Shown here: positions 10,164 to 18,016 of the stretch, piece by piece | How positions within the stretch are numbered: the first letter of the stretch is position 1 | Layout of the letters: each line of letters begins with the position of its first letter | Assembly (NCBI RefSeq): GCF_001273755.1 | Contig: NZ_LGYA01000007.1 | Span: forward strand, 59,938 to 106,772 | Direction of reading: 5' to 3' | Length of the DNA stretch: 46,835 bases | Origin: Peribacillus butanolivorans | GTDB taxonomy: Bacteria; Bacillota; Bacilli; Bacillales; DSM-1321 | Made by a program: the position numbers and the translations under genes | Notes under the pieces: generated by a model | Database searches by the model: none | What the model was told of the DNA's origin: nothing | What the model saw: only the letters and a program-made list of their open reading frames with translations

Positions 10164-10743
10164 CTTCCTTTATTTTCAAGAATCATTATCTATCATTATC
10201 TAACAAAAAACCGGCACTGGCAAAATGGCAAAATACCCACTAGCCAATCACCGGCTGTGCCATTACCCTAAATGGGAAGACACAATACTAGTATACTATT
10301 AGATTCTTTATTTGCCTGCTCATCAAATGTTGTAAATGTCATGGTCTTTTGTTGTAGACTATATAGTACAAAAAGTGTAAGTAAACTAAACTTCATCCCC
10401 ATGACCCAAAGTTTAAATCTCTTTATTCGACGGAGGATTCTTTTAGATGCAATCTCAAAGTATATCAAAGCATTTTCCCAGGTTTTACAACGTCTTATAA
10501 AAACAAAAGCTAAAATTATCTTTAACCGAGTTGCGATGGTATCAGGTTTATCTTAGGCGTTTCTCTATACCAATCTAGAAATACGAAACCGAATTGAAGA
10601 GGCATATGTATCAGTCCCATTTCAATGAATTGCCCAAGAAGTTTAGCCATAACTACCTTGATAGCAATCTATGAATTTGAATCTCCCAGCAAAACTGTGA
10701 AAGGTGCAATATTATTATAATAAAACTAAGAGGAGATTAATAA
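10164..10743. other. Intergenic, no gene recognised
   Basis: About 580 bases of AT-rich sequence. Near 10209-10255 there is a weak GC-richer imperfect hairpin (CCGGCACTGGC against GCCAATCACCGG). Both strands are open around 10270-10556 (94 codons on plus, 66 on minus), but neither product resembles a family I know and codon use looks random. I do not call a gene. Confidence 0.5.
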
Positions 10744-11036
10744 AAGAACTTTCAAAGGGTTCTTAATGGGTGTCTTGTTTTATTACTTGGGTTGAATGTT
10801 TCAGCTTGTGGGTTTGATCATGTTATAGGGAATGGAGAAGTTACTGGTCTTGATTTGAAGGAAGTAAAGTCATTTATAGCCGATAAAAAAACAGGCTTTT
10901 AAATTGTCTTAACGTATATTATCCGCGTTTTGTCGGCAGAACCCCTTTATGTTAAGGGCCAGATTGTTGATAAAAGATTGGATTGTGTTTTATTGATAAG
11001 TATAATATTAAGCTCGGTGAACCGTATCATAAGTAA
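10744..11036 (+). pseudogene. Decayed small lipoprotein gene
   Basis: The plus strand encodes a lipoprotein-type start: a hydrophobic core then lipobox LNVSAC with the lipid-acceptor Cys, followed by GFDHVIGNGEVTGLDLKEVK. A stop follows TGF, and the likely remainder resumes in other frames (YVKGQIVDKRLDC and then DKYNIKLGEPYHK with a TAA at 11034). A good ribosome site (AGAGGAG) precedes it, but the expected start codon is missing and a TAA sits directly before the Lys codon. At least two frameshifts are needed to join the parts. The intact protein would have been about 95 residues. The family is not recognised. Confidence 0.6.
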
Positions 11037-11060
11037 ATTAGGTTTTTATGTTATAAAGAA

Positions 11061-11108
11061 AAGCAGAAATATACAAAGTCATTGAATTGGCTATGTATAT
11101 TTCTGCTT
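11061..11108. terminator. Candidate terminator hairpin between convergent genes
   Basis: A perfect 14-bp inverted repeat (11061-11074 AAGCAGAAATATAC with 11095-11108) and a 20-base loop, between the plus-strand lipoprotein remnant and the convergent gntZ. Flanks are AT-rich but without a clean T-run, so efficiency is uncertain. Confidence 0.5.
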
Positions 11109-11225
11109 AAATTAATTAAGAAATCATTATACTTTTTTACTGATTTTTTAAGAGTTTATCAAATTTCTTCATCTCAAATTCATGAACGGTTATTGAAAAA
11201 TGACTGTTTCTTTTGTCACTTTCTA

Positions 11226-12629
11226 TCACTGCCAGTTTGTGTGAAAGACTCCTGCTAAATCACGTCGTTCATAGGTATGTGCACCAAAATAATCACGTTG
11301 TGCTTGCAAAAGGTTTGCATTTGAGATGCCTGTTCGATAACTATCGTAATAAGTAAGTGAAGCACTTAAACATGGAAACGATATACCAGAATTTATTCCT
11401 TCACAGACAACCTTTCGCAATCCTACCTGGTAATCTGTAACCTTTTCAGCAAAATATGGTGAGATTAATAAATTAGCCAGATTCGGCTGCTCTTGATAGG
11501 CTTCGCTAATGACGTTTAAAAATTCTGCACGAATGATACAACCTCCGCGGAAAATCAGTGCAATATCCTTTAAAGGCAAATCCCAACCGTAAAGTTCAGA
11601 AGTCATTTTATATTGAGTAAAACCTTGCGCGTACGCACAAACTTTTCCCATATATAATGCTTGTCTAATATAGTCAATCCACTCATTTTCATCTAATTTT
11701 TGCTGAACGTTCTCAGGGCCTGTTAGAATATTTTCTGCGTTAACCCGTTCCTCTTTTAGAGCGGAAATGTAACGTGCAAACAAAGACTCTGTAATAATCG
11801 ATGCTGGTATTCCGTTATTAATAGCTTGCATGCTGGTCCATTTACCCGTGCCTTTTTGTCCTGCCTTATCAAGAATCACATCGATCAAGGGTAAACCCGT
11901 TACTTCATCTTTTTTCCTTAAAATTTCGGCTATGATTTCGATTAAATAACTTTTCAGTTCGCCTTGATTCCATGTTTCAAAGATTTCAGCAATTTCATTA
12001 ACTTCTAAATGCAACTTTTCTCTTAAAAACGTATAGGCTTCGGCGATTAATTGCATATCTGCATACTCAATTCCGTTATGTACCATTTTTACAAAATGAC
12101 CTGCTCCTTTTGGACCGATATAGGTACAGCAAGGGTCATCATTTACTTGGGCTGCGATTTTTGTCAGAATCGGAGCTACTTTTTCATAGGCTTCTTTATC
12201 TCCACCTGGCATGATTGAAGGCCCTTTTAACGCCCCGACTTCTCCACCAGAAATACCAATTCCTAAATAACTGATTCCTTTAGATTTCAATTCATCATAT
12301 CTGCGTTCAGTATCTTCGTAATGGGAGTTACCGCCGTCCATGATAATATCGCCTGATTCAAGATGAGAAAGTAATGAATTGATCACCGAGTCGATCGGCT
12401 TACCCGCCGTCACCATTAGAAAAATCTTTCTTGGAGTTTCTAGTGACTGAACAAAGTCCTGGATTTCGTAATACGGATGGAGCAACTGACTGTCCAATTT
12501 AGCAACAAGCTGATCCGTTAAATCTCTTGTGTAGTTATAGACAGCTACTTGTTCCCCTTTACTAGCCATATTTAAAGCTATATTACTGCCCATTACCCCT
12601 AAACCAATGACACCAATTGTATTAAACAT
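11226..12629 (-). CDS. gntZ: 6-phosphogluconate dehydrogenase (decarboxylating), gnt operon
   Basis: A 467-residue cytoplasmic enzyme that converts 6-phosphogluconate to ribulose 5-phosphate and CO2 with reduction of NAD(P). The N-terminal Rossmann fold has GLGVMGSNIALNMA and the region around VAVYNYTR. The substrate and catalytic signature GISGGEVGALKGPSIMPGG is intact, as is the Lys/His motif KMVHNGIEY. The C-terminal helical domain ends in the usual DYFGAHTYER element. Length matches the family. The ATG at 12629 has an AAAGGAGC site. It is the last gene of the gntR-K-P-Z order known from B. subtilis, so it would process the product of GntK. A hairpin between gntP and this gene may lower its expression. 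Confidence 0.96.
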   Translation of the reverse strand: MFNTIGVIGLGVMGSNIALNMASKGEQVAVYNYTRDLTDQLVAKLDSQLLHPYYEIQDFVQSLETPRKIFLMVTAGKPIDSVINSLLSHLESGDIIMDGGNSHYEDTERRYDELKSKGISYLGIGISGGEVGALKGPSIMPGGDKEAYEKVAPILTKIAAQVNDDPCCTYIGPKGAGHFVKMVHNGIEYADMQLIAEAYTFLREKLHLEVNEIAEIFETWNQGELKSYLIEIIAEILRKKDEVTGLPLIDVILDKAGQKGTGKWTSMQAINNGIPASIITESLFARYISALKEERVNAENILTGPENVQQKLDENEWIDYIRQALYMGKVCAYAQGFTQYKMTSELYGWDLPLKDIALIFRGGCIIRAEFLNVISEAYQEQPNLANLLISPYFAEKVTDYQVGLRKVVCEGINSGISFPCLSASLTYYDSYRTGISNANLLQAQRDYFGAHTYERRDLAGVFHTNWQ

Positions 12630-12660
12630 TTATTTATGCTCCTTTTATGTAAGAATAATA

Positions 12661-12698
12661 GGCAGTAAATCCCTACCATAAGTGGGGGATTTACTGCC
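12661..12698 (-). terminator. Intercistronic hairpin between gntP and gntZ
   Basis: A perfect 13-bp stem (12661-12673 GGCAGTAAATCCC with 12686-12698) starts 8 bases after the gntP stop. The minus-strand sequence after it is AT-rich (TATTATTCTT) without a pure T-run. It is more likely a partial terminator or 3'-end stabiliser within the operon than a full stop. Confidence 0.6.
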
Positions 12699-12706
12699 GG
12701 GGAGGC

Positions 12707-14053
12707 CTATACAAATAAGCTTAGTAATAGAATAAATCCTAATCCAGCTACTGAAATAATCGTCTCAAGCAAGGTCCACGTTGCAAATGTTTCTTTCATG
12801 CTTAAACCAAAATACTCTTTAAACATCCAGAAACCAGCATCGTTAACGTGTGAAGCGATTAAACTTCCCGCTCCTGTAGCAAGTACTACTAGAGCAAGGT
12901 TAACGTCCGTCTGACCTAACATCGGAATTACTAAACCAGCTGTCGTTAAGGCAGCAACGGTAGCAGATCCTAAGGAAATACGTAGGATTGCCGCGATGAT
13001 CCAGGCAAGCAGGATTGGTGATAATGATGTTCCTTTGAATAATTCAGCTACATAGTCACCTACACCGCCGTCGATCAATACTTGCTTGAAGGCTCCGCCG
13101 CCCCCTATGATTAAGAGCATCATTCCGATATGTAAGATTGCTGAGGTACACGATTCCATAATATCTTTCATTGGAATCTTTCTTGCTAATCCCATTGAAT
13201 AAACCGCAAATAATAAGGAAAGCAACATGGAAGTACCGGCTTCGCCAATAAAACGGACAGCTGCTAGTAAACCATTGTCTTCAAAGCCCATTGTTTTTTG
13301 CATCAAAGTAATAATTGTAGCAATTGACATTAAAATAACGGGCAGTAAAGCGGTAAATACACTGATCCCAAATCCAGGTGTGTCTTCAAGTTTAAATGAT
13401 TTTTGTTCTCCTAAAGAGGCAATGCTGCCTGTTTTCGTAAATGATGCAGGTACGAGCTTTTTAGCTATCTTCGTGAATACTGGTCCAGCTAAAATAACGG
13501 TTGGAACCGCAATAATGAAGCCGTAAAGTAAAACCTGACCAATGTCTGCACCATATTCACCAGCGATAACGGTTGGTCCTGGGTGCGGCGGTAAGAAACC
13601 GTGTGTTACGGATAATGCTGCAACCATTGGAATACCAAGATACAATATCGAAACTTTTAATTCTCTTGAAATCGCAAATACGATTGGAATTAATAATACT
13701 AATCCCACTTCAAAAAATAATGCGACACCGATAATAAATGATGCTGCTACGACTGCCCATTGAATATTCTTTTCACCGAATTTTTTAACAAGGGTCATGG
13801 CAATGCGTTGCGCCCCGCCTGAATCTGCGATTAACTTACCCAACATCGCTCCAAGTCCAAAGATTAACGCTAAGTGACCAAGTGTTCCGCCTAATCCAGC
13901 TTCAATGGTTTTGACAATTCCCTCAAGTGGCATCCCAAGTGCTAAAGCTACTCCAAACGATACAATGATTAAGGAAATAAAGGTGTTTAATTTTAAGCCC
14001 ATTATTAAAATTAATAAAGCGACAATTCCTAAAGCGACAATAACTAATGGCAT
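12707..14053 (-). CDS. gntP: Gluconate permease, GntP family
   Basis: A 448-residue integral membrane protein, the usual length for the Gnt:H+ symporter family, which imports gluconate with protons. About 12 or more hydrophobic segments cover almost the whole chain. The characteristic loop THGFLPPHPGPT (about residue 150) and the C-terminal NDAGFWMFKEYFGLS motif are both intact. The ATG at 14053 follows GGAGGAATTACA. It lies 18 bases after gntK in the gntRKPZ operon, so it probably supplies gluconate to GntK. Specificity could extend to related sugar acids. The operon context favours gluconate. Confidence 0.96.
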   Translation of the reverse strand: MPLVIVALGIVALLILIMGLKLNTFISLIIVSFGVALALGMPLEGIVKTIEAGLGGTLGHLALIFGLGAMLGKLIADSGGAQRIAMTLVKKFGEKNIQWAVVAASFIIGVALFFEVGLVLLIPIVFAISRELKVSILYLGIPMVAALSVTHGFLPPHPGPTVIAGEYGADIGQVLLYGFIIAVPTVILAGPVFTKIAKKLVPASFTKTGSIASLGEQKSFKLEDTPGFGISVFTALLPVILMSIATIITLMQKTMGFEDNGLLAAVRFIGEAGTSMLLSLLFAVYSMGLARKIPMKDIMESCTSAILHIGMMLLIIGGGGAFKQVLIDGGVGDYVAELFKGTSLSPILLAWIIAAILRISLGSATVAALTTAGLVIPMLGQTDVNLALVVLATGAGSLIASHVNDAGFWMFKEYFGLSMKETFATWTLLETIISVAGLGFILLLSLFV

Positions 14054-14071
14054 TGTAATTCCTCCATGTCT

Positions 14072-15616
14072 TTACTTTGTAGCATTTATTAAGTTTCTTT
14101 GATAATTCGCAATCTGTGTATATTCGTTTTCCAATACCCTTGATAGGTTAATAAAAATCGGCAGTAGTTGCCTATATTCTTTTACAGAATCATCTTTCGG
14201 TGTGTGCTTGTGGGTATTGCCTATCATTTCAGAAACTACTTCGAAGGAATCAATTTCCCCGGTGGCATATAATCCTAATATACAAGCACCCAGGCACGAA
14301 CTTTCGTAGCTTTCTGGAACCACGACTTCTGATTCGAAGATATCGGACATCATTTGCCGCCAAACAGACGACCTTGCGAAGCCTCCCGTAGCTTGAATTC
14401 GGGTCACGGGACCGTCCATACATTCGGTTAAAGCTAAAAATACTGTATATAAATTGTAAATGACTCCTTCTAGAGCCGCTCGAATCATATGTTCTTTCTT
14501 ATGCGAGAGTGTTAATCCGAAAAATGAACCCCGTACGTCTGGATTCCATAATGGTGCACGTTCACCTGCAAGATATGGATGGAATAACAATCCATCAGCG
14601 CCTGGTCTTACACGTTCGGCAATCTTGGTTAAGACTTCATAAGCGTCGATTCCAAGTCTTTTAGCTGTTTCTACCTCGGAAGAAGCAAATTCATCGCGAA
14701 TCCAGCGAAGGACCATCCCGCCATTATTTACCGGCCCTCCAATCACCCAATGCTTTTCCGTTAAGGCATAGCAAAAGATTCTTCCTTTTTCATCTGTTTT
14801 CGGCTCGTCAATAATCGTTCGAATCGCACCGCTTGTCCCAATCGTGACAGCGATTTCACCTTTCCGGATAGCGTTTACACCTAGATTTGAAAGGACACCA
14901 TCACTTGCCCCAATAACAAAAGAGGTTTGTGAATCAATCCCGATCTGTTTGGCTAAATCCGGGTCACAGTTGTTAAAGATCTTTGTTGTTGGTACGAGTT
15001 CAGATAATTGATCACGCGTTATTCCAGCAATTCTTAGGGATTCCTCATCCCAATCCAAGTTTTTGAGATTCATCATGCCCATGGATGAAGCAAGGGAATA
15101 ATCGACAACATATTGATCAAAAAACTTTTTAAAGATGTATTCTTTAATCCCGATATACTTTTTAACATTGGTTGCGATCTCTGGGCACTCATTCACAATC
15201 CAGGCGATTTTGGATAATGGTGACATCGGGTGAATCGGTGTTCCGGTTCGTTTGTAAACTTCATGCCCATCTAATTCATCTTTTATTTTATGAGCCCAAG
15301 CTTCACTGCGATTATCTGCCCAAGTGATACAAGGGGTTAGCGGCTGGTCATTTTCATCCATAGCTATAACACTATGCATCGCACTGCTAAATGAAATAAA
15401 TGATATCTTTTTATCTGAATGCTGTTTCGTTATATTTGAAAAGGCTTTCAAAACGGCCTGGAAAATCTCTTCAGGGTCTTGTTCCGCTGTTGTCATATCC
15501 GGTGTGTAAAGAGGATAACCAATATTCTCTTGCTGAATGACATCGCCTTTTTTCGTAAATAATACAGCTTTTGTACTTGTTGTACCGATGTCTACACCTA
15601 ACATATAGCTAGTCAT
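14072..15616 (-). CDS. gntK: Gluconokinase (FGGY family)
   Basis: A 514-residue cytoplasmic kinase that phosphorylates D-gluconate to 6-phosphogluconate with ATP. The N-terminal FGGY lobe starts MLGVDIGTTSTKAVLF. The second lobe carries GASDGVLSNLGVNAI and the adenosine-binding region RIQATGGFARSSVWRQ. A longer reading frame runs upstream to 15700 but lies within gntR. The ATG at 15616 begins the kinase fold, overlaps the gntR stop by 8 bases (translational coupling) and gives almost the same length as B. subtilis GntK. Neighbours GntP and GntZ fix the pathway as uptake, phosphorylation and oxidative decarboxylation of gluconate. Confidence 0.95.
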   Translation of the reverse strand: MTSYMLGVDIGTTSTKAVLFTKKGDVIQQENIGYPLYTPDMTTAEQDPEEIFQAVLKAFSNITKQHSDKKISFISFSSAMHSVIAMDENDQPLTPCITWADNRSEAWAHKIKDELDGHEVYKRTGTPIHPMSPLSKIAWIVNECPEIATNVKKYIGIKEYIFKKFFDQYVVDYSLASSMGMMNLKNLDWDEESLRIAGITRDQLSELVPTTKIFNNCDPDLAKQIGIDSQTSFVIGASDGVLSNLGVNAIRKGEIAVTIGTSGAIRTIIDEPKTDEKGRIFCYALTEKHWVIGGPVNNGGMVLRWIRDEFASSEVETAKRLGIDAYEVLTKIAERVRPGADGLLFHPYLAGERAPLWNPDVRGSFFGLTLSHKKEHMIRAALEGVIYNLYTVFLALTECMDGPVTRIQATGGFARSSVWRQMMSDIFESEVVVPESYESSCLGACILGLYATGEIDSFEVVSEMIGNTHKHTPKDDSVKEYRQLLPIFINLSRVLENEYTQIANYQRNLINATK

Positions 15617-16340
15617 TTTCTTGTTCGACTCCTTTTGAAAGCATCTGTTGGGCCATCCATAAGTCTTCAACTTTCTCTTGAACATCATCAAAGTTTTCAT
15701 GTAACGACTTAATCATGAGGTCTCGATCTTTTGTTCTAATCGCATCAATATAAAGTTGATGATTATTTATGATCCGTGTAAAGTCTTCATACTTTTCTTT
15801 AAAACGACTGCGCATGGATAGAAGAATCAAACTTTCCATCACAGGTTTTAAATTATCCCAGATCATCAGGATATAGGAATGATTGATCGACCGAATAATT
15901 GTTTCGTGGAATAGGACATCCTGATTGGAAAACTCATCAGCATCTCGGTATTTTATGGAAATCTTCATCATTTCTAGTATTTTACTAAGTTCCATTACTA
16001 ATTCATTCGTGTCCATCCTTACTAGCCGTTCAAATACAAACGTCTCGATGAGTAAACGTACATCATAAATTTCTGCATATTCTTTTTCTGTTAAACCAAT
16101 GACAACCGCACCCATTCTTTCTAATCGGATGATATTTTCAGAGGCCAGTATTTTTAACGCTTCACGAATGGGTGAGCGGCTTACACCGAAATCAGCAGCT
16201 AATTTATTTTCAGATAGGATGGCACCGCTTTCAATCATTCCCGAAATAATACGCATTCTAAGCTCGGATGTTACACGATCACCAGCTGAAGCTTTTGAAA
16301 GCCATTTTACAGGATAAAGAAATTCCTTTGATTCGACCAT
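15609..16340 (-). CDS. gntR: GntR, gluconate operon repressor
   Basis: A 243-residue dimeric transcription repressor, founder type of the GntR family (FadR subgroup). The N-terminal winged HTH (about residues 20-85) contains KLAADFGVSRSPIREALKIL. The C-terminal all-helical FCD ligand domain (about 95-230) has the metal/ligand residues typical of FadR-type regulators (RLLIE near the start, then HETII). The length equals that of B. subtilis GntR. It is the first gene of the operon, so it represses itself and is released by gluconate, as known for the family. Its probable operator is the palindrome just upstream. Confidence 0.96.
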   Translation of the reverse strand: MVESKEFLYPVKWLSKASAGDRVTSELRMRIISGMIESGAILSENKLAADFGVSRSPIREALKILASENIIRLERMGAVVIGLTEKEYAEIYDVRLLIETFVFERLVRMDTNELVMELSKILEMMKISIKYRDADEFSNQDVLFHETIIRSINHSYILMIWDNLKPVMESLILLSMRSRFKEKYEDFTRIINNHQLYIDAIRTKDRDLMIKSLHENFDDVQEKVEDLWMAQQMLSKGVEQEND

Positions 16341-16369
16341 AAATTCACCTTCTAATAGAGTTCAAGTAC

Positions 16370-16383
16370 ACTTGTATACAAGT
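16370..16383 (-). promoter_or_regulatory. GntR operator
   Basis: Perfect 14-base palindrome ACTTGTATACAAGT, the core of the GntR operator known from B. subtilis (ATACTTGTATACAAGTAT). It lies at the transcription start region, just downstream of the -10 box, so bound GntR would block initiation. Confidence 0.9.
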
Positions 16384-16411
16384 ATTATAATCAAAATAAT
16401 GAATAATGCAA
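16384..16411 (-). promoter_or_regulatory. Promoter of the gntRKPZ operon
   Basis: On the minus strand: -35 TTGCAT (16406-16411), a 16-base spacer and -10 TATAAT (16384-16389), a good sigma-A promoter. The GntR operator follows at once. Confidence 0.85.
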
Positions 16412-16420
16412 GCGCTCTTT
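16407..16420. promoter_or_regulatory. Candidate cre (CcpA) site
   Basis: TGCAAGCGCTCTTT resembles the catabolite-responsive element core TGNAAGCGCTNNCA. It overlaps the -35 box of the gnt promoter, where CcpA would repress during growth on glucose. The right half is imperfect. Confidence 0.6.
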
Positions 16421-16421
16421 T

Positions 16422-16805
16422 ATTGAATTTAACTAGATTCTCGTTAAGATAAGTCAAACTTTGTTGGGTGTTTTTAAAGGTTCTGGTGCAAAAATAATGA
16501 ATTAGAAACATAGAATGGTAATATCCTGTTAACTTTGGGATTAAGCAGCTACTCCGAACAACAATGAATTCAACCTCATTTTAGGCAGACTTTGCCCGTT
16601 GTTGAGGTTGATTTATTTAACCATGTGCATAGCTTCGAAACGAATCAAAATATAGGTGGCTGTTCGAAACGATTTCAATCCCAACATGGAATTTTGTCTT
16701 CACTGACAACAAATAAGAAAAGGCCACCCATCAGTAAACTGTGGGAGGCCTTATACTTTAAAGATATTCACATGTTAGGTGAGCATTCATTTCTGAATCC
16801 TCGTT
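16422..16805. other. Intergenic with two hairpins, no gene recognised
   Basis: Non-coding as far as I can tell. One hairpin pairs 16571-16578 (CAACCTCA) with 16603-16610 and has an inner GGCA/TGCC pairing; it is followed on plus by ATTTATTT. A second pairs 16720-16730 with 16740-16752 (AAGGCC..CCCA / TGGG.GGCCTT, one mismatch). Both look like terminators. A plus-strand frame at 16592-16807 runs through both hairpins and is unlikely to be real. An isolated GGTTCTGGTGCAAA at 16479-16492 resembles an IS6-family end, with no partner. Confidence 0.5.
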
Positions 16806-16853
16806 AAACCCCTATATTAAGGGATTTAAAGCAATGATTACATCATGCCGCCC
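16806..16853 (-). other. Distal attachment site (groEL 3'-end copy)
   Basis: Bases 16837-16853 (ATTACATCATGCCGCCC) are identical to 36806-36822, which encode the last five codons and stop of groEL on the minus strand. Same orientation. To the left, 16806-16827 is an AAACCC..ATATTAAGGG hairpin related to the groEL terminator at 36773-36795. Similarity to groEL stops at 16853. This is what site-specific integration into the groEL 3' end would leave at the far end of the element. Confidence 0.7.
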
Positions 16854-17079
16854 GTAAGGTGAGAGCCTGTAATATCTTTAACGATATGTGCTAAAAGTGT
16901 GTCATATCAAGGTTTTTGCTAATCAGTGGTGTAACATCTTTAACGAGATTTTATCGTTTTCCGCTTGATTGTGTTAACAAATTGTTAGCGTGTCTTTCCT
17001 TACAAACATTCTTCATTTTTCCTTTCGAACTTACCAAATAAAGTTTCCATATGAACTTTATGCGAATGCCAATGAAAAA

Positions 17080-17847
17080 TTAGAATCCATTTTCTACTAA
17101 CCATTTCATAATGCTTTCTTCTCTTTTCTTAATATCGTCATGCTGGTTATCGTATTTACTCATTTTCTTCTGTGCAACAAGATTTCCATCTACCATAAAC
17201 AATATTCTTTCGGTTTTTGCTGCCACCTTTGCATCATGCGTCACGAGCATGATGGTTGTCCCTTCATTATTAATCTCTGCCAGAATAGACATTATGTCTG
17301 CTGACGATTTGGAATCTAATGCTCCGGTCGGTTCGTCTCCAAAAATGATATCCGGATCATTTATCAATGCTCTGCAGATGGCGACTCTCTGCAGCTGGCC
17401 TCCAGAGCCTTGAGTGATCGTATTATCTGCAAGCTTTTCAATTCCTGTCATTTCCATCAGTTTTTTTGCTTTTTGATACACCGCATTTTTATCCGCATCT
17501 TTTGATACAAGAGCAGGAAACATAATATTGTCAATCAATGACAGATTTTTTAATAGATTAATATCCTGAAAGATAAATCCCATGTGATTCAGTCGAATCT
17601 TCGCCAGTTCTTCTTCTTTTAGTGTGCCAATTTCACAGTCTTTAAATTTCACACTGCCGGAAGTAATTCTATCCATACCGCTTACATTATACAGAAGTGT
17701 TGATTTCCCGCTTCCGGATGGCCCCATGACCGATACGAATTCACCTTCTTCTATATCCAGGTTTACATCCTTTAAGATATGAAGCTCATTATCTTTTCCT
17801 AATTCTACTTTTTTGTTCATACTTATTGCTTCTAATATATTGCTCAT
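17080..17847 (-). CDS. ABC transporter ATP-binding protein, MacB/BceA type
   Basis: A 255-residue ATPase of the lipoprotein/antimicrobial-peptide exporter class, partner of the FtsX-type permease just upstream. Walker A GPSGSGKST (about residue 42), Q-loop in FIFQDINLL, Walker B IIFGDEPTGALD, switch His in LVTHD. The signature loop reads GSGGQLQRVA instead of LSGGQ, a small departure. A 30-residue charged tail (KKMSKYDNQHDD..) extends beyond the usual end. The ATG at 17847 has a TTGGAGGAA site. The 169 bases to the permease stop hold nothing recognised. Sequence style resembles transporters of anaerobic Firmicutes, which suggests transfer, but this is an impression. No sensor kinase accompanies it. 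Substrate unknown. Confidence 0.9.
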   Translation of the reverse strand: MSNILEAISMNKKVELGKDNELHILKDVNLDIEEGEFVSVMGPSGSGKSTLLYNVSGMDRITSGSVKFKDCEIGTLKEEELAKIRLNHMGFIFQDINLLKNLSLIDNIMFPALVSKDADKNAVYQKAKKLMEMTGIEKLADNTITQGSGGQLQRVAICRALINDPDIIFGDEPTGALDSKSSADIMSILAEINNEGTTIMLVTHDAKVAAKTERILFMVDGNLVAQKKMSKYDNQHDDIKKREESIMKWLVENGF

Positions 17848-18016
17848 CTATATTCCTCCAATGCCAAATATTAAAATCAAAGTTTATTTCCACAGAGGCG
17901 CCCCGGAATGCTTTTTTTCAGGAATCTGCATTCTTATCTGCATAGGGGTCTTCACACAGGAGACTTCTTCTGCCTTAGCAGATACACTTCCTGCCCGAAC
18001 CTTTTTTTCAGTACTT

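Noticed and set aside
10272..10556. 94-codon plus frame and 66-codon minus frame over the same bases
   Set aside because: They compete for the same DNA, neither shows a motif or good start, and the area is AT-rich non-coding.
16479..16492. IS6-family terminal repeat (GGTTCTGGTGCAAA)
   Set aside because: Only one end is present, with no transposase or partner repeat, so an insertion sequence cannot be supported.
16592..16807. 71-codon plus-strand frame
   Set aside because: It crosses two terminator-like hairpins and encodes nothing recognisable.
17848..18016. Short peptide between exporter permease and ATPase as a possible substrate gene
   Set aside because: Minus-strand codons are open (ending in GAPLWK), but there is no ribosome site or leader pattern; too weak to call.
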